DNA from: Neoroseomonas eburnea
GTDB lineage: Bacteria; Pseudomonadota; Alphaproteobacteria; Acetobacterales; Acetobacteraceae
Length of the DNA: 64,000 nucleotides
Direction: 5' to 3'
Assembly (NCBI RefSeq): GCF_018129005.1
Contig: NZ_JAAEDL010000007.1
Location: forward strand, 163,072 to 227,071
In this document: positions 42,960 to 50,390 of the stretch, one piece after another
Position numbering within the stretch: the stretch's first letter is position 1
Layout of the letters: each line of letters opens with the position of its first letter
The notes under the pieces: model-generated
The model's input: the letters and a program-made list of their open reading frames with translations, nothing else
Databases searched by the model: none
What the model was told of the DNA's origin: nothing
Translations under genes and position numbers: made by a program

Positions 42960-43445
42960 TCAGAAAACGGGCGTTCCATCCTTGCGGTAGTAGACGCTTT
43001 TCCCGTCCGGGCCGGGCAGGATCATCAGGTCGTCGTCCGGGTAGTCCACCTTCTCGAACGGCGTGCGGTCGCCGACCTCGATGTAGACGCAGTCGGCCGT
43101 GCCGCGGTTCACCAGGTGATGCGCGTCTCCGGTGCCGGCGCGGAAGCCGGCACACATGCCCGCCCTCATCGGCGTCCCGCCGGCATCGGTCACCAGCAGG
43201 CATTCGCCTTCGAGGATGTAGACGAACTCGTCCTGCTTCTCGTGCGCATGGCGCAGGGCGGAGGCGGAACCGGGCGGCAGCCGCGTCAGGTTCACGCCGA
43301 AATTCCTCAGGCCGAAGACATCGCCCAGCACGGTCTTCACCCGCCCGCCGATCTTCTCGACGAGATCCTGCGGATAGCCGGATGGCCTTGCGCGCGGCGG
43401 CATCTCGGCGGCGACGACGGCGATGGGATGCTTGGCATCGGACAT
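42960..43445 (-). CDS. cupin domain protein
   Basis: 161 residues from ATG 43445 (GGGAAGGAAGG upstream). The cupin motif 1 HAHEKQDEFVYILEGE has the metal-binding His/His/Glu; motif 2 is weaker (GDAHHLVNRG). Single-domain cupins act as isomerases, lyases or sensors. Leading the otnK-otnC-mgsA operon, it may process a sugar acid, but this is inference. Confidence 0.8.
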   Translation of the reverse strand: MSDAKHPIAVVAAEMPPRARPSGYPQDLVEKIGGRVKTVLGDVFGLRNFGVNLTRLPPGSASALRHAHEKQDEFVYILEGECLLVTDAGGTPMRAGMCAGFRAGTGDAHHLVNRGTADCVYIEVGDRTPFEKVDYPDDDLMILPGPDGKSVYYRKDGTPVF

Positions 43446-43479
43446 GTCGGCCTTCCTTCCCTGCAGCGGTTGCCGTTCG

Positions 43480-43562
43480 CCTCGGCTCACGGCGAGCACT
43501 CTAGATTCCTGTCTTCGCGGGCATCTTCACCCGATCGGGTGACTCCACCTGATCGGGATCTG
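43480..43562 (-). repeat. repeat R3, copy d
   Basis: Read on the minus strand it begins 2 bp after the TAG stop of the methyltransferase gene: CAGATCCCGATCAGGTGG, then the perfect palindrome CACCCGATCGGGTG (43528-43541) and GAAGATGCCCGCGAAGAC. The orientation is sense relative to the upstream gene, as in the other copies. Confidence 0.7.
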
Positions 43563-43564
43563 AC

Positions 43565-44437
43565 CTAGCCCGGCGGCAGGGCAAGGATGTCCCGGTGGCC
43601 GATTCGGATCGAGAGAGATTTGTTCATGGCCTGTTCACGACGCGCGGCGATCCAGTCCTCGATCGCCGCGGCGTCGCGCCGTTCCCATGCCAGGGCCGCG
43701 GCGGCGTGGCCGGTCGCGACCTCTCGCGCGAAGAGCCCGGAGCGGCGGTCCACGACCCAGTCGGACGGCGCGACATGCACCGCGTAGCCATGGGCCGCGA
43801 AGGCCGCCGCGATCGCGGCCGGCGCGGCGGGGCCGAGCGCCGCGCCGCCGAAACCCTTGTCCCGGCGCTGGTCGCGGCGGAAGCCGCGGGCGACCAGCGC
43901 ATCGGCCGGATGGGGCGGGGCGAAGCGGTCGCGCCCGGTCACGTTCAGCGCGGCGTAGAAGGGAAGGCGGTGGGCGGCGCAGGCGGCGGCAACGCGCTCG
44001 ACCCAGTCGCGCGAGACCAGGTCGCACAGCGCCGAGTTCACCACCGCGTCCACGCGGTCGAGCGGCAGGTTGTCCGGCGCCTCGGCGAGGTCGGCGATCA
44101 GCGCCTCGACCCGCCAGGCGCCGCCCGGCGCATGGACCAGCAGCGTCTTGCGTCCCGGGAAGGTCGCGGTCCAGCCGACGGAGTCGGCGCGGTCGGCGAT
44201 GGTCCCGAAGGCGCGGTCAGCAAGCTCGGCATCGGCATCGACCAGCGTCCAGGCCTGGGCGCGGCCGATCCAGTGGCCGAGCCAGCGCAGCAGGCTGCCG
44301 GTGCCGGCACCGAGGTCGAGGATGCGCGGCCGGGCGGGCAGGGCGGCGGCGAGCATCTCCGCCAGCCCGGCGTCGCGCGCGGCGGCGTCGTAGGGTTCGC
44401 GCAGGTCGAGCCAGTCGCCGTCGAACTCCTCCGTCAT
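43565..44437 (-). CDS. class I SAM-dependent methyltransferase
   Basis: 290 residues. SAM motif I ILDLGAGTGSLLRWLG (about 39-54) and an acidic WTLVDADAEL strand 2 are present, with VDAVVNSALCDLV later. It closely follows a GT4 glycosyltransferase (1-bp TGATG overlap) and a PTPS-like gene, so probably methylates the same metabolite. Last gene of the cluster before repeat R3. Confidence 0.82.
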   Translation of the reverse strand: MTEEFDGDWLDLREPYDAAARDAGLAEMLAAALPARPRILDLGAGTGSLLRWLGHWIGRAQAWTLVDADAELADRAFGTIADRADSVGWTATFPGRKTLLVHAPGGAWRVEALIADLAEAPDNLPLDRVDAVVNSALCDLVSRDWVERVAAACAAHRLPFYAALNVTGRDRFAPPHPADALVARGFRRDQRRDKGFGGAALGPAAPAAIAAAFAAHGYAVHVAPSDWVVDRRSGLFAREVATGHAAAALAWERRDAAAIEDWIAARREQAMNKSLSIRIGHRDILALPPG

Positions 44438-45483
44438 CAGGCAGCGGCCTTGTCGAGCTCGGCGCGGAAGGCCGCTGCGCGATCCGACCAGCGCGGCAGG
44501 CGCTGGCCGCCCTGCCAGGAGGCCTCGGCCATCTCGGCACGCAGCTCGGCGTCGAAGATCGGCCGGCGCATGCCCTTGGAGAGCGACATCACGTCATCCA
44601 CCGGGGAGATGATGGCCGAGCCTGGGGCGACGACCTCGGCGATCGCGCCGCCGGCGGTGATGGCGAGCGGCAGGCCGCGCGCCATCGCCTCGGCCGCGGC
44701 CATGCCGTAGCCTTCCCATTTCGTGGCCAGGGCAAACAGGTCGGCGCGGTGGTACAGCGCCTCCAGCGCCTCGCCCGCCACCTCGCCGGCGAAGGTGACG
44801 CGGGCGGCGATGCCGAGCTCCTCGGCCAGCGCGCGCAGGCCATGGGCATGCGCCGGGTCGCGGCGCTCGTCGCCGACGATGGTGAGCGTCCATTCGAGGT
44901 CGGACAGCCGCGCCAGGGCGCGCAGCAGCACGTCATGCCCCTTGCGCGGCACCAGCGTGCCGACGCTGAGGATGGCGCAGGCTGGTCCGCCCGAGCCGAT
45001 CGCGCGCGGCGCCGGATCGGTGCCGGGCTCGACCACGCCGATGCGGCCCGGGTCGGCGCCGAATTCCTCCGGCAGGCGTCGGGCCGTCAGTGGAGAGGTG
45101 CAGATCAGCCGCGCGCAGGCGGTGAAGAGCGCGCGCTCCTTCGCCTTCAGCACGGTGCGCGAGGCATCGGGGAAGCCGTGCTCGAGCGCGGTCGGGTGGT
45201 GGATCAGCGCCACCGCCCTGCGTGCGGCGAGGTCCTGCGCCAGCGGCAGGAAGGCGGGCAGGCCGAGCCCGTCGAGGACGATGCGCGCATCGGCCGGCAG
45301 GTCCTGCAGCGCGGCGCGCGCGCCGGCCTCGGCTGCCTCGTCGGGCGCAGGGTGCAGGCCGGGCAGCTCCACCACCTCGACCGTCTCGCCGAGGGCGCGC
45401 AGCCCTTCGACCATGCGCCGGTCGTAGATGTAGCCGCCCGAGATCGCGTCGAAGGGGCCGGGGACCAGAAAGTGGATGCTCAC
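44437..45483 (-). CDS. family 4 glycosyltransferase
   Basis: 348 residues. The GT-B fold has an N-terminal GGYIYDRRMVEGL and a C-terminal donor site SVGTLVPRKGHDVLLRAL and ATKWEGYGMAAAEAMARG, where the EGYGMAAAEA acidic motif is the GT4 ExxxxxxxE. It overlaps the PTPS-like gene by 4 bp. The tight operon with pterin-type enzymes suggests a small-molecule acceptor rather than LPS, which is inference. Confidence 0.85.
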   Translation of the reverse strand: MSIHFLVPGPFDAISGGYIYDRRMVEGLRALGETVEVVELPGLHPAPDEAAEAGARAALQDLPADARIVLDGLGLPAFLPLAQDLAARRAVALIHHPTALEHGFPDASRTVLKAKERALFTACARLICTSPLTARRLPEEFGADPGRIGVVEPGTDPAPRAIGSGGPACAILSVGTLVPRKGHDVLLRALARLSDLEWTLTIVGDERRDPAHAHGLRALAEELGIAARVTFAGEVAGEALEALYHRADLFALATKWEGYGMAAAEAMARGLPLAITAGGAIAEVVAPGSAIISPVDDVMSLSKGMRRPIFDAELRAEMAEASWQGGQRLPRWSDRAAAFRAELDKAAA

Positions 45484-45884
45484 GCGGAAGGCGCCCCTTC
45501 ATAGGCCGCCCAGGCGACGTGGCTTTCGCGCAGCAGCACCTTGAGGCCGGTGACGGCGCGGCCGCCCTCGCCGAGCCGGCCCTCCGCCAGCGCCGCCGAG
45601 AGCAGCTTGTGGATATGGGCGCAGAGGAACTCGGTGGTCGTGTTCTCGCCGGCGAATTGCGGTTCGGCGTCCAGGTTGCGGTAGTCGAAGCCGTCGAGGA
45701 TGCGGCGCAGCTCGACCTTCGCTGCGGCGATGTCCACCAGCAGGTTCAGGCGGTCGAGTTTGGGGGCTCGGAATTCCGCCTCCACCACGAAGGTGGCGCC
45801 GTGCAGGCGCTGCGCCGGCCCGAATTCCTCCCCGCGGAAGGAATGGGCGATCATCACGTGGTCGACGACGGTCAGGCTGTACAT
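45480..45884 (-). CDS. PTPS/QueD-fold protein lacking the catalytic Cys
   Basis: 134 residues with the 6-pyruvoyl-tetrahydropterin synthase pattern: IAHSFRG (His14), RLHGATF (His28), a central DYRNL and a C-terminal LRESHVAWAAY with the substrate-binding Glu. Two key residues are changed: the catalytic Cys four before His28 is Ala24, and the third zinc His (HGH) is Ala30. It therefore belongs to the fold but probably not to the classical reaction. It is followed in the operon by GT4 and a methyltransferase. Confidence 0.8.
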   Translation of the reverse strand: MYSLTVVDHVMIAHSFRGEEFGPAQRLHGATFVVEAEFRAPKLDRLNLLVDIAAAKVELRRILDGFDYRNLDAEPQFAGENTTTEFLCAHIHKLLSAALAEGRLGEGGRAVTGLKVLLRESHVAWAAYEGAPSA

Positions 45885-45996
45885 GCCGCCCTTGTAGCGG
45901 CCGGGCCGTCGCGCGTCATCCGCGGGAGGAGGCGATCACGGCGCGCGCCGGGTCGCTGCCCGAGGTCCGAAGGCTCCACCGGCCGGGCCGGGGACC

Positions 45997-46182
45997 TATG
46001 CCAGCGGCCGCTGGTATCCGCCTTTTCGTGCCCTCAGGCGCCGGGCACAAACCTCCGGCTTGCTTGGCTTCGCCGGACTGCCGGCGGGCCGCATTCCGGA
46101 TCCCCAGTCACGTTGCAAGGCAACGTGACTGGGTGCCCGTCGCGGCCTCGGCACGAGTCAGGAACTCGTGCCGCCGGCATTA
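45997..46182 (+). repeat. repeat R1, copy C (full form)
   Basis: The gap 45885-46233 is mostly this copy. It has three hairpins, including a perfect 14-bp stem CCCAGTCACGTTGC / GCAACGTGACTGGG with loop AAG (46103-46133) and GCACGAGT/ACTCGTGC (about 46150-46171). The same plus-strand orientation as the other copies is kept though both flanking genes are on the minus strand. Confidence 0.8.
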
Positions 46183-46233
46183 CCCTGTTTGTGTGTGGGG
46201 CGCGCGCTGCTCACGGGAGAGCGCCCCGTGGCC

Positions 46234-47217
46234 TCACCCGTAGGTGACAAGCGGGCAGAGCGGCGGCGCCTCGTCCGGCGGCGGGTCGAGCAGGCGGGGC
46301 ATCGCCATGGGCAGGTCGTCGAAGCGCGTCGGCGGTCCCACCAGCGCGTCGAGCCGGTCATCGGCCAGCAGCGAGAGGGCCAGCGCCATGCGCTCCCCAT
46401 GGGTGCGGCGGCCGCGCATGGCGGGTGCGACGGCGCCGACCTGGGTGGAGAGGATCGACAGGCGCTTGGCATGGAAGGCCTCGCCGAGGGGCAGCGTCGC
46501 CTCCCGCGTGCCGAACCAGGAGGCCTCGACGATGCGGGCCTCGAAGGCGCAGAGCTCCAGGGCGCGGCGCAGCCCGGCGGGGTTCGCGCTGGCATGGATG
46601 ATGAGGTCGCGGTTGTCCGGCGCGTCCTCCGGTGCGGCGAAGGCGGCGCCGAGGGATTCGACGACGGCGCGGCGGCTGGGGTCGAGGTCGCAGACCACGG
46701 TTTCGAGCCCCGGCATTCGGGCGAGCAGGGCTGCGACGAGCAGCCCGACCACGCCGGCGCCGATGACGAGGGCGCGCTCGCCGGCGAGTGGCCGCGCGTC
46801 CCACATCACGTTCAGCGCGGTTTCCATGTTGGCGGCGAGGATGGCGCGATGGGTGGGCACCGCATCCGGCACGGGGATGCACATCGCGGCGGGGGCAAGG
46901 AAGCGGTCCTGGTGCGGATGCAGGCAGAAGATGCGGCGACCGAGGAGGTTGTCGGGCCCGTCCTCGACGATGCCGACCGCGCTGTAGCCGTACTTCACCG
47001 GGAAGGGGAAGTTCCCGGCCTGCAGCGGGCAGCGCATCGCCGCGTGCTGGCTTTCCGGCACGCGCCCCGCGAGGACGAGCCGTTCGGTCCCGCGCGAGAT
47101 GCCGGTGGCGAGCGTACGGACCAGCGCCTGGTCGGCCTGGCGTTCGGGCAGCGTCTCCCCGCGCAGCTCGCACCGGTTCGTCGCAATGGTCCAGAGCGCC
47201 TTCGCGTCTATCGCCAT
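46234..47217 (-). CDS. MDR-family (zinc-type) alcohol dehydrogenase-like protein
   Basis: 327 residues from ATG 47217. Medium-chain dehydrogenase features: GISRGTERLV near the N-terminus, PVKYGYSAVGIV in the substrate domain and the Rossmann motif VIGAGVVGLLVAALL with an acidic VVCDLD. The four-Cys structural zinc lobe is absent. The substrate is unknown; the family resembles the dehydrogenases seen beside PTPS-like and RibD-like genes. Separated from PTPS by the R1 repeat. Confidence 0.8.
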   Translation of the reverse strand: MAIDAKALWTIATNRCELRGETLPERQADQALVRTLATGISRGTERLVLAGRVPESQHAAMRCPLQAGNFPFPVKYGYSAVGIVEDGPDNLLGRRIFCLHPHQDRFLAPAAMCIPVPDAVPTHRAILAANMETALNVMWDARPLAGERALVIGAGVVGLLVAALLARMPGLETVVCDLDPSRRAVVESLGAAFAAPEDAPDNRDLIIHASANPAGLRRALELCAFEARIVEASWFGTREATLPLGEAFHAKRLSILSTQVGAVAPAMRGRRTHGERMALALSLLADDRLDALVGPPTRFDDLPMAMPRLLDPPPDEAPPLCPLVTYG

Positions 47218-47256
47218 GGGCTGCGCCCCTGTCGCCGCGCCGCCTTGCCGACAGAC

Positions 47257-47302
47257 AAAAAAAGCAGGGGGCGCGGGGGAGTTCCCTCCCCCGCCCTTGC
47301 TT
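47257..47302 (-). terminator. intrinsic terminator after the RibD-like gene
   Basis: On the minus strand, GCAAGGGCGGGGGAG pairs with CTCCCCCGCGCCCCCTGC through a GGAA loop, followed by seven T. It lies just past the RibD-like stop and before the dehydrogenase gene, so the dehydrogenase may have its own promoter. Confidence 0.75.
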
Positions 47303-47305
47303 TCT

Positions 47306-48082
47306 TCATGCCCCCGGCCTCGCGCGATCGAGCGGAATGTCGAGCAGGATGTCGGGCGGTATCTCGTGCACCCGCCAGGAGAACCGCAGCCCGTCGGCGA
47401 TGCGCGGCACCTCCGGCAGGGTGAAGGCCGGGATGCCGGAGCCAAGCAGCACCGGCGCCACCGTGACATGCAGCCGGTCGAGGCAGCCGGCGGCGAGGAA
47501 GCGGGAGACGGTCACGCCGCCGCCCTCGACGAAGATGCGCGTCAGGCCGCGCGCGGCGAGGGCGCGCAGCAGCGCCTCCGGCGCGATGCCGCCGGCCGCC
47601 GCACGGGGCAGGCGCAGCACCTCGGCCGTGCCGTGGCGGTCGTTGCCGCGCGCGTCCTCGGCGCAGGCGAGCAGGGTCGGCGGGCCTTCGCGGAAGACGC
47701 CGTAGTCGCTGGAGAGGCGGCGGTCGGTGTCGATCACGACGCGGATCGGGTGGGGGCCGGGCACCTCGCGGGTGGTCAGGCGCGGGTTGTCGTGGCGCAC
47801 CGTGCCGGCACCGACCACGAGGGCATGGCAGAGGGCGCGCAGCCGGTGGGTGTGCAGGATGTCGCCGCGCCCGCCGATCCATTGGCTGCTGCCGGAGGCG
47901 GTGGCGATCCGTCCGTCCAGCGTCTGCGCCAGGCGCCCGACCACGCGGCAGCCGTCCGGCGCCGCGGCCGGCGCCAGCAGCGGCGCGAAGAGCGGGGCGA
48001 GCGCGCCCTCGTCCGGCACCGGCGCGCCGTCCCGCGCGGCGAGCAAAGCGGCCCAGGTCGGATCGTTCTCGGGGTGCTCCAT
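47306..48082 (-). CDS. RibD C-terminal domain reductase
   Basis: 258 residues of the riboflavin-type reductase domain only, without the deaminase domain. Motifs: GRLAQTLDGRIA, VGAGTVRHDNPRLTTR and the NADPH-binding VEGGGVTVSRFLAAG with PVLLGSGIPAF. It reduces a ribosyl- or carbonyl-bearing pyrimidine/pterin intermediate in family members. Its neighbours suggest a role with the PTPS-like protein rather than riboflavin synthesis, which normally uses a fused RibD. Confidence 0.85.
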   Translation of the reverse strand: MEHPENDPTWAALLAARDGAPVPDEGALAPLFAPLLAPAAAPDGCRVVGRLAQTLDGRIATASGSSQWIGGRGDILHTHRLRALCHALVVGAGTVRHDNPRLTTREVPGPHPIRVVIDTDRRLSSDYGVFREGPPTLLACAEDARGNDRHGTAEVLRLPRAAAGGIAPEALLRALAARGLTRIFVEGGGVTVSRFLAAGCLDRLHVTVAPVLLGSGIPAFTLPEVPRIADGLRFSWRVHEIPPDILLDIPLDRARPGA

Positions 48083-48122
48083 CGCCGCGCGTCATGCCCG
48101 ATGCCGGGCGCGCGCGCCAGCG

Positions 48123-48638
48123 TCAGGGGCGGCCGAGGGTGATCGGCACCACGACGTCGATGAGTTCCGCGAGCACGCCGGCCAGGATCGGCAGCGGCAG
48201 CCCGGCCAGCATGCGCAGCGCGACGAAGCGCCAGCCCAGCACCGGGTACTCCCAGGTGATGATGCGGTGGATGCCGTAGATCGCCCAGCCGGTGACCAGC
48301 GCCGTCATCTGCGGCACGCCGGCGCCGGCCTTGGCGAAGGCGATCACCAGGGGAAAGGTGACGAAGGGCCCGCCGGGCATGAAGCCGCCGGCGACGGCGC
48401 CGACCGCGATGCCGGACAGCCCCGATTCCGGCCCGATCCAGGCGCTCGCCGCATCGGCGGGGACGAGTTCGGCCAGGAAGGCCGCCATCGGCAGGGCGAC
48501 GGCGAAGAGGGGCAGGATCTTCGCCAGGCTCTGGCCGGTCTCGGCCACCGCCTTGCGGGCCGGGATGGCGCCACGGCGGGCGCAGAGCCCCATGGCGACC
48601 AGCGCCAGGACCCAGAGGAAGGCCTGTGCCCCCGTCAC
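48123..48638 (-). CDS. permease half, UPF0718/DUF318-like (C-terminal type)
   Basis: 171 residues from GTG 48638, overlapping the previous stop (GTGA). Four to five hydrophobic helices; GGFMPGGPFVTFPLVIAF matches the conserved GP loop of the ArsP/UPF0718 permease family. It pairs with the next listed gene, which has the same loop, as if one permease were split into two halves. Substrate unknown; it may move the cluster's product. Confidence 0.72.
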   Translation of the reverse strand: MTGAQAFLWVLALVAMGLCARRGAIPARKAVAETGQSLAKILPLFAVALPMAAFLAELVPADAASAWIGPESGLSGIAVGAVAGGFMPGGPFVTFPLVIAFAKAGAGVPQMTALVTGWAIYGIHRIITWEYPVLGWRFVALRMLAGLPLPILAGVLAELIDVVVPITLGRP

Positions 48639-49162
48639 CGCGTCGGCTCCCAGGCGATCGGGATGCGCCGCGCGCCCCAGCCGGCGATGATCGGCATCCA
48701 GGCCGTGACGAGGACACGCATGATGGTGAATTCGGGGCCGAGCAGCGGCACCTCGTAGATCAGCAGCCGCTGGAAGCCGTTGAGCCCCCAGCTCAGGATA
48801 TAGGCGACGAGCGCGCCGCGGTCGGCCCCCGCGCCGGCCAGCACGAGGACCAGCGGGAAGGCCGCCATCGGCCCGCCCGGCGTCAGCGCGCCGGCGAGGG
48901 TGGCGACCACCAGGCCGAACCAGCCGCTGTCGGCCCCCATCCAGCGCGCCAGCGCGCCGGGGGAGATCAGCTGGCGCAGGGCGCCGGCGAGCAGCAGCCC
49001 GGCGAGCAGCGACGGCGCGATGAAGAGAAAGAGGTCCCATGCATGGGTCAGGGCCTCGAAGACCGCGCCGCTGCCGCGCTTCTGCCAGAGCGCGGCCGCG
49101 GCGGCAGCTCCGATGGCCGCGATGACCATCAGGCTGGCATGGCGGCGGAGGAGGGCGATCAC
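48635..49162 (-). CDS. permease half, UPF0718/DUF318-like (N-terminal type)
   Basis: 175 residues with four to five helices and the loop TPGGPMAAFPLVLVL, cognate to that in the downstream half. The family is normally one polypeptide with two repeats; here each repeat is a gene, joined by a 4-bp overlap. It lies upstream of the RibD-like gene and opens the minus-strand cluster. Confidence 0.72.
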   Translation of the reverse strand: MIALLRRHASLMVIAAIGAAAAAALWQKRGSGAVFEALTHAWDLFLFIAPSLLAGLLLAGALRQLISPGALARWMGADSGWFGLVVATLAGALTPGGPMAAFPLVLVLAGAGADRGALVAYILSWGLNGFQRLLIYEVPLLGPEFTIMRVLVTAWMPIIAGWGARRIPIAWEPTR

Positions 49163-49340
49163 TCCGGCAAACTGCCCCTCTATGTGCAGCGCAGCAAGCC
49201 CGCACGGGGGCGGGCGAAGGGGCCCGCTCCCCCTCGGCGGTGCGCTGGGCAGCCCGCCGGCTTGCCTGCGCGGGACCTGCCCCTGCGCCTGCGCGCGGCG
49301 GAAAGATTCGGACAGCCCGTGGCGCGGCGTGCCGAAAATC

Positions 49341-49397
49341 GCTTCCGAAGGCCCCTCGGCCCCTGGTGGGGTGGTCCGGAGGGGCGGGGCCGCTCGG
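49341..49397 (+). repeat. R2 half unit, degenerate
   Basis: CTTCCGAAGGCCCCTCGGCC-like sequence followed by GGGGTGGTCCGGAGGGGCGG, the right-unit consensus with several mismatches. The gap 49163-49656 consists of this and R1 copy D; no gene is seen. Confidence 0.55.
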
Positions 49398-49456
49398 TCG
49401 GCCGCCAGGGTGGGCTCACCCCTGCCGGGATTCGCCGCCTGCCGCGGCCGGCACCG

Positions 49457-49656
49457 GACTCATGCCAGCGGGCGCTATGCGCGACCGCTGGTATCCGCCC
49501 CTTCATGCCCTCAGGCGCCGGGCGCAGACCTCCGGCTTGCCTGGCTTCGCCGGACTGCCGGCGGGCCGCATTCCGGATCCCCGGTCACCTTGCCTTGCAA
49601 CGTGACCGGGTGCCCGTCGCGGCCTCGGCACGAGTCGCGTGCTCGCGCCGCTCCTA
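49457..49656 (+). repeat. repeat R1, copy D (full form)
   Basis: GACTCATGCCAGCGG start, GCGACCGCTGGTATCCGCC, a degenerate middle hairpin and GCACGAGTCGCGTGCTCGCGCC end. It abuts the stop codon of the FlgN-like gene on the opposite strand. Confidence 0.75.
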
Positions 49657-50058
49657 TCAGACGCGCGCGGACAGGGCGAGCGCCGGGGGCCGCGCTGCCG
49701 GCGCGCGGTGTCCGGCCGGCGCATAGCCCGGCGCCGCGGCGCGCGGCAGGGCAGCGCCTGCGATGGTCTCGATGACGCGGGACTGCAGCGCCACGGCGCG
49801 TTCCAGCAGGCGGCGGTTCTCCCGCCCGAGTTCCTCCAGCCGGCGGGCGAGGATCGCGGCGGCCTCGCGCACCGGCCCCTCGGGTGCGAGCCCGTGCTTC
49901 GCCTGCGCCGCATAGGCGGCGGCGAAGGCGTCCGAGGCGGCCATCTTGCCGGAGGCGAGGTGCGCCGCGCGCGGCATGTCGAGCGCGGCAAGCGCCTCGT
50001 TCTCGGCGCGCAGCGCCTCGGCCAGGCGCTGCCCGGCGAGGATGAGCGAATCGATCAT
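49657..50058 (-). CDS. FlgN-like flagellar export chaperone candidate
   Basis: 133 residues from ATG 50058, mostly helical: a long amphipathic segment (about 4-100) with many Ala, Glu and Arg, then a Pro/Ala-rich tail. It overlaps the flgJ-like gene by 4 bp and lies at the end of the flgI-flgJ operon, where small FlgN-like or FlbY-type proteins are usual. Sequence alone does not prove the family. Confidence 0.55.
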   Translation of the reverse strand: MIDSLILAGQRLAEALRAENEALAALDMPRAAHLASGKMAASDAFAAAYAAQAKHGLAPEGPVREAAAILARRLEELGRENRRLLERAVALQSRVIETIAGAALPRAAAPGYAPAGHRAPAARPPALALSARV

Positions 50059-50390
50059 GGTGTGGTCCCTTCCGTATTGGCGGGGGTGGCGGCGGCGCGG
50101 ATGCGGTGCATCTCGCGCAGCACGATGTCGGCGAGGCCGAGGCCGGCTCCGGCCCGGGTGGCCGCCTTGGCATAGGCATCGACGAGCATGGGCTGCCATT
50201 GCGCCTCGGCCGCGCCGCCGCCGAAGCGGCTGCGGGAGAGATCCGCTGTCGAGAAGATCGGCTGCAGCAGCATGGCGAAGGCCTGGGCCTCGAACTCCTC
50301 GGCGGCGCGGCGCATGGCGGATTCGCTGCCGGCGACGGCGGGCGCTGCCAGCGCCCGCGGCTGGACCGGGGGCAGGATGGGGGCCTCCAT
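50055..50390 (-). CDS. flgJ: FlgJ N-terminal-like rod-binding protein
   Basis: 111 residues corresponding to the rod-binding domain of FlgJ only: EFEAQAFAMLLQPIF and a C-terminal GLADIVLREM helix. The muramidase domain of enteric FlgJ is absent, as is usual in alphaproteobacteria. It caps the growing rod. TGATG overlap with flgI and 4-bp overlap with the FlgN-like gene. Confidence 0.8.
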   Translation of the reverse strand: MEAPILPPVQPRALAAPAVAGSESAMRRAAEEFEAQAFAMLLQPIFSTADLSRSRFGGGAAEAQWQPMLVDAYAKAATRAGAGLGLADIVLREMHRIRAAATPANTEGTTP

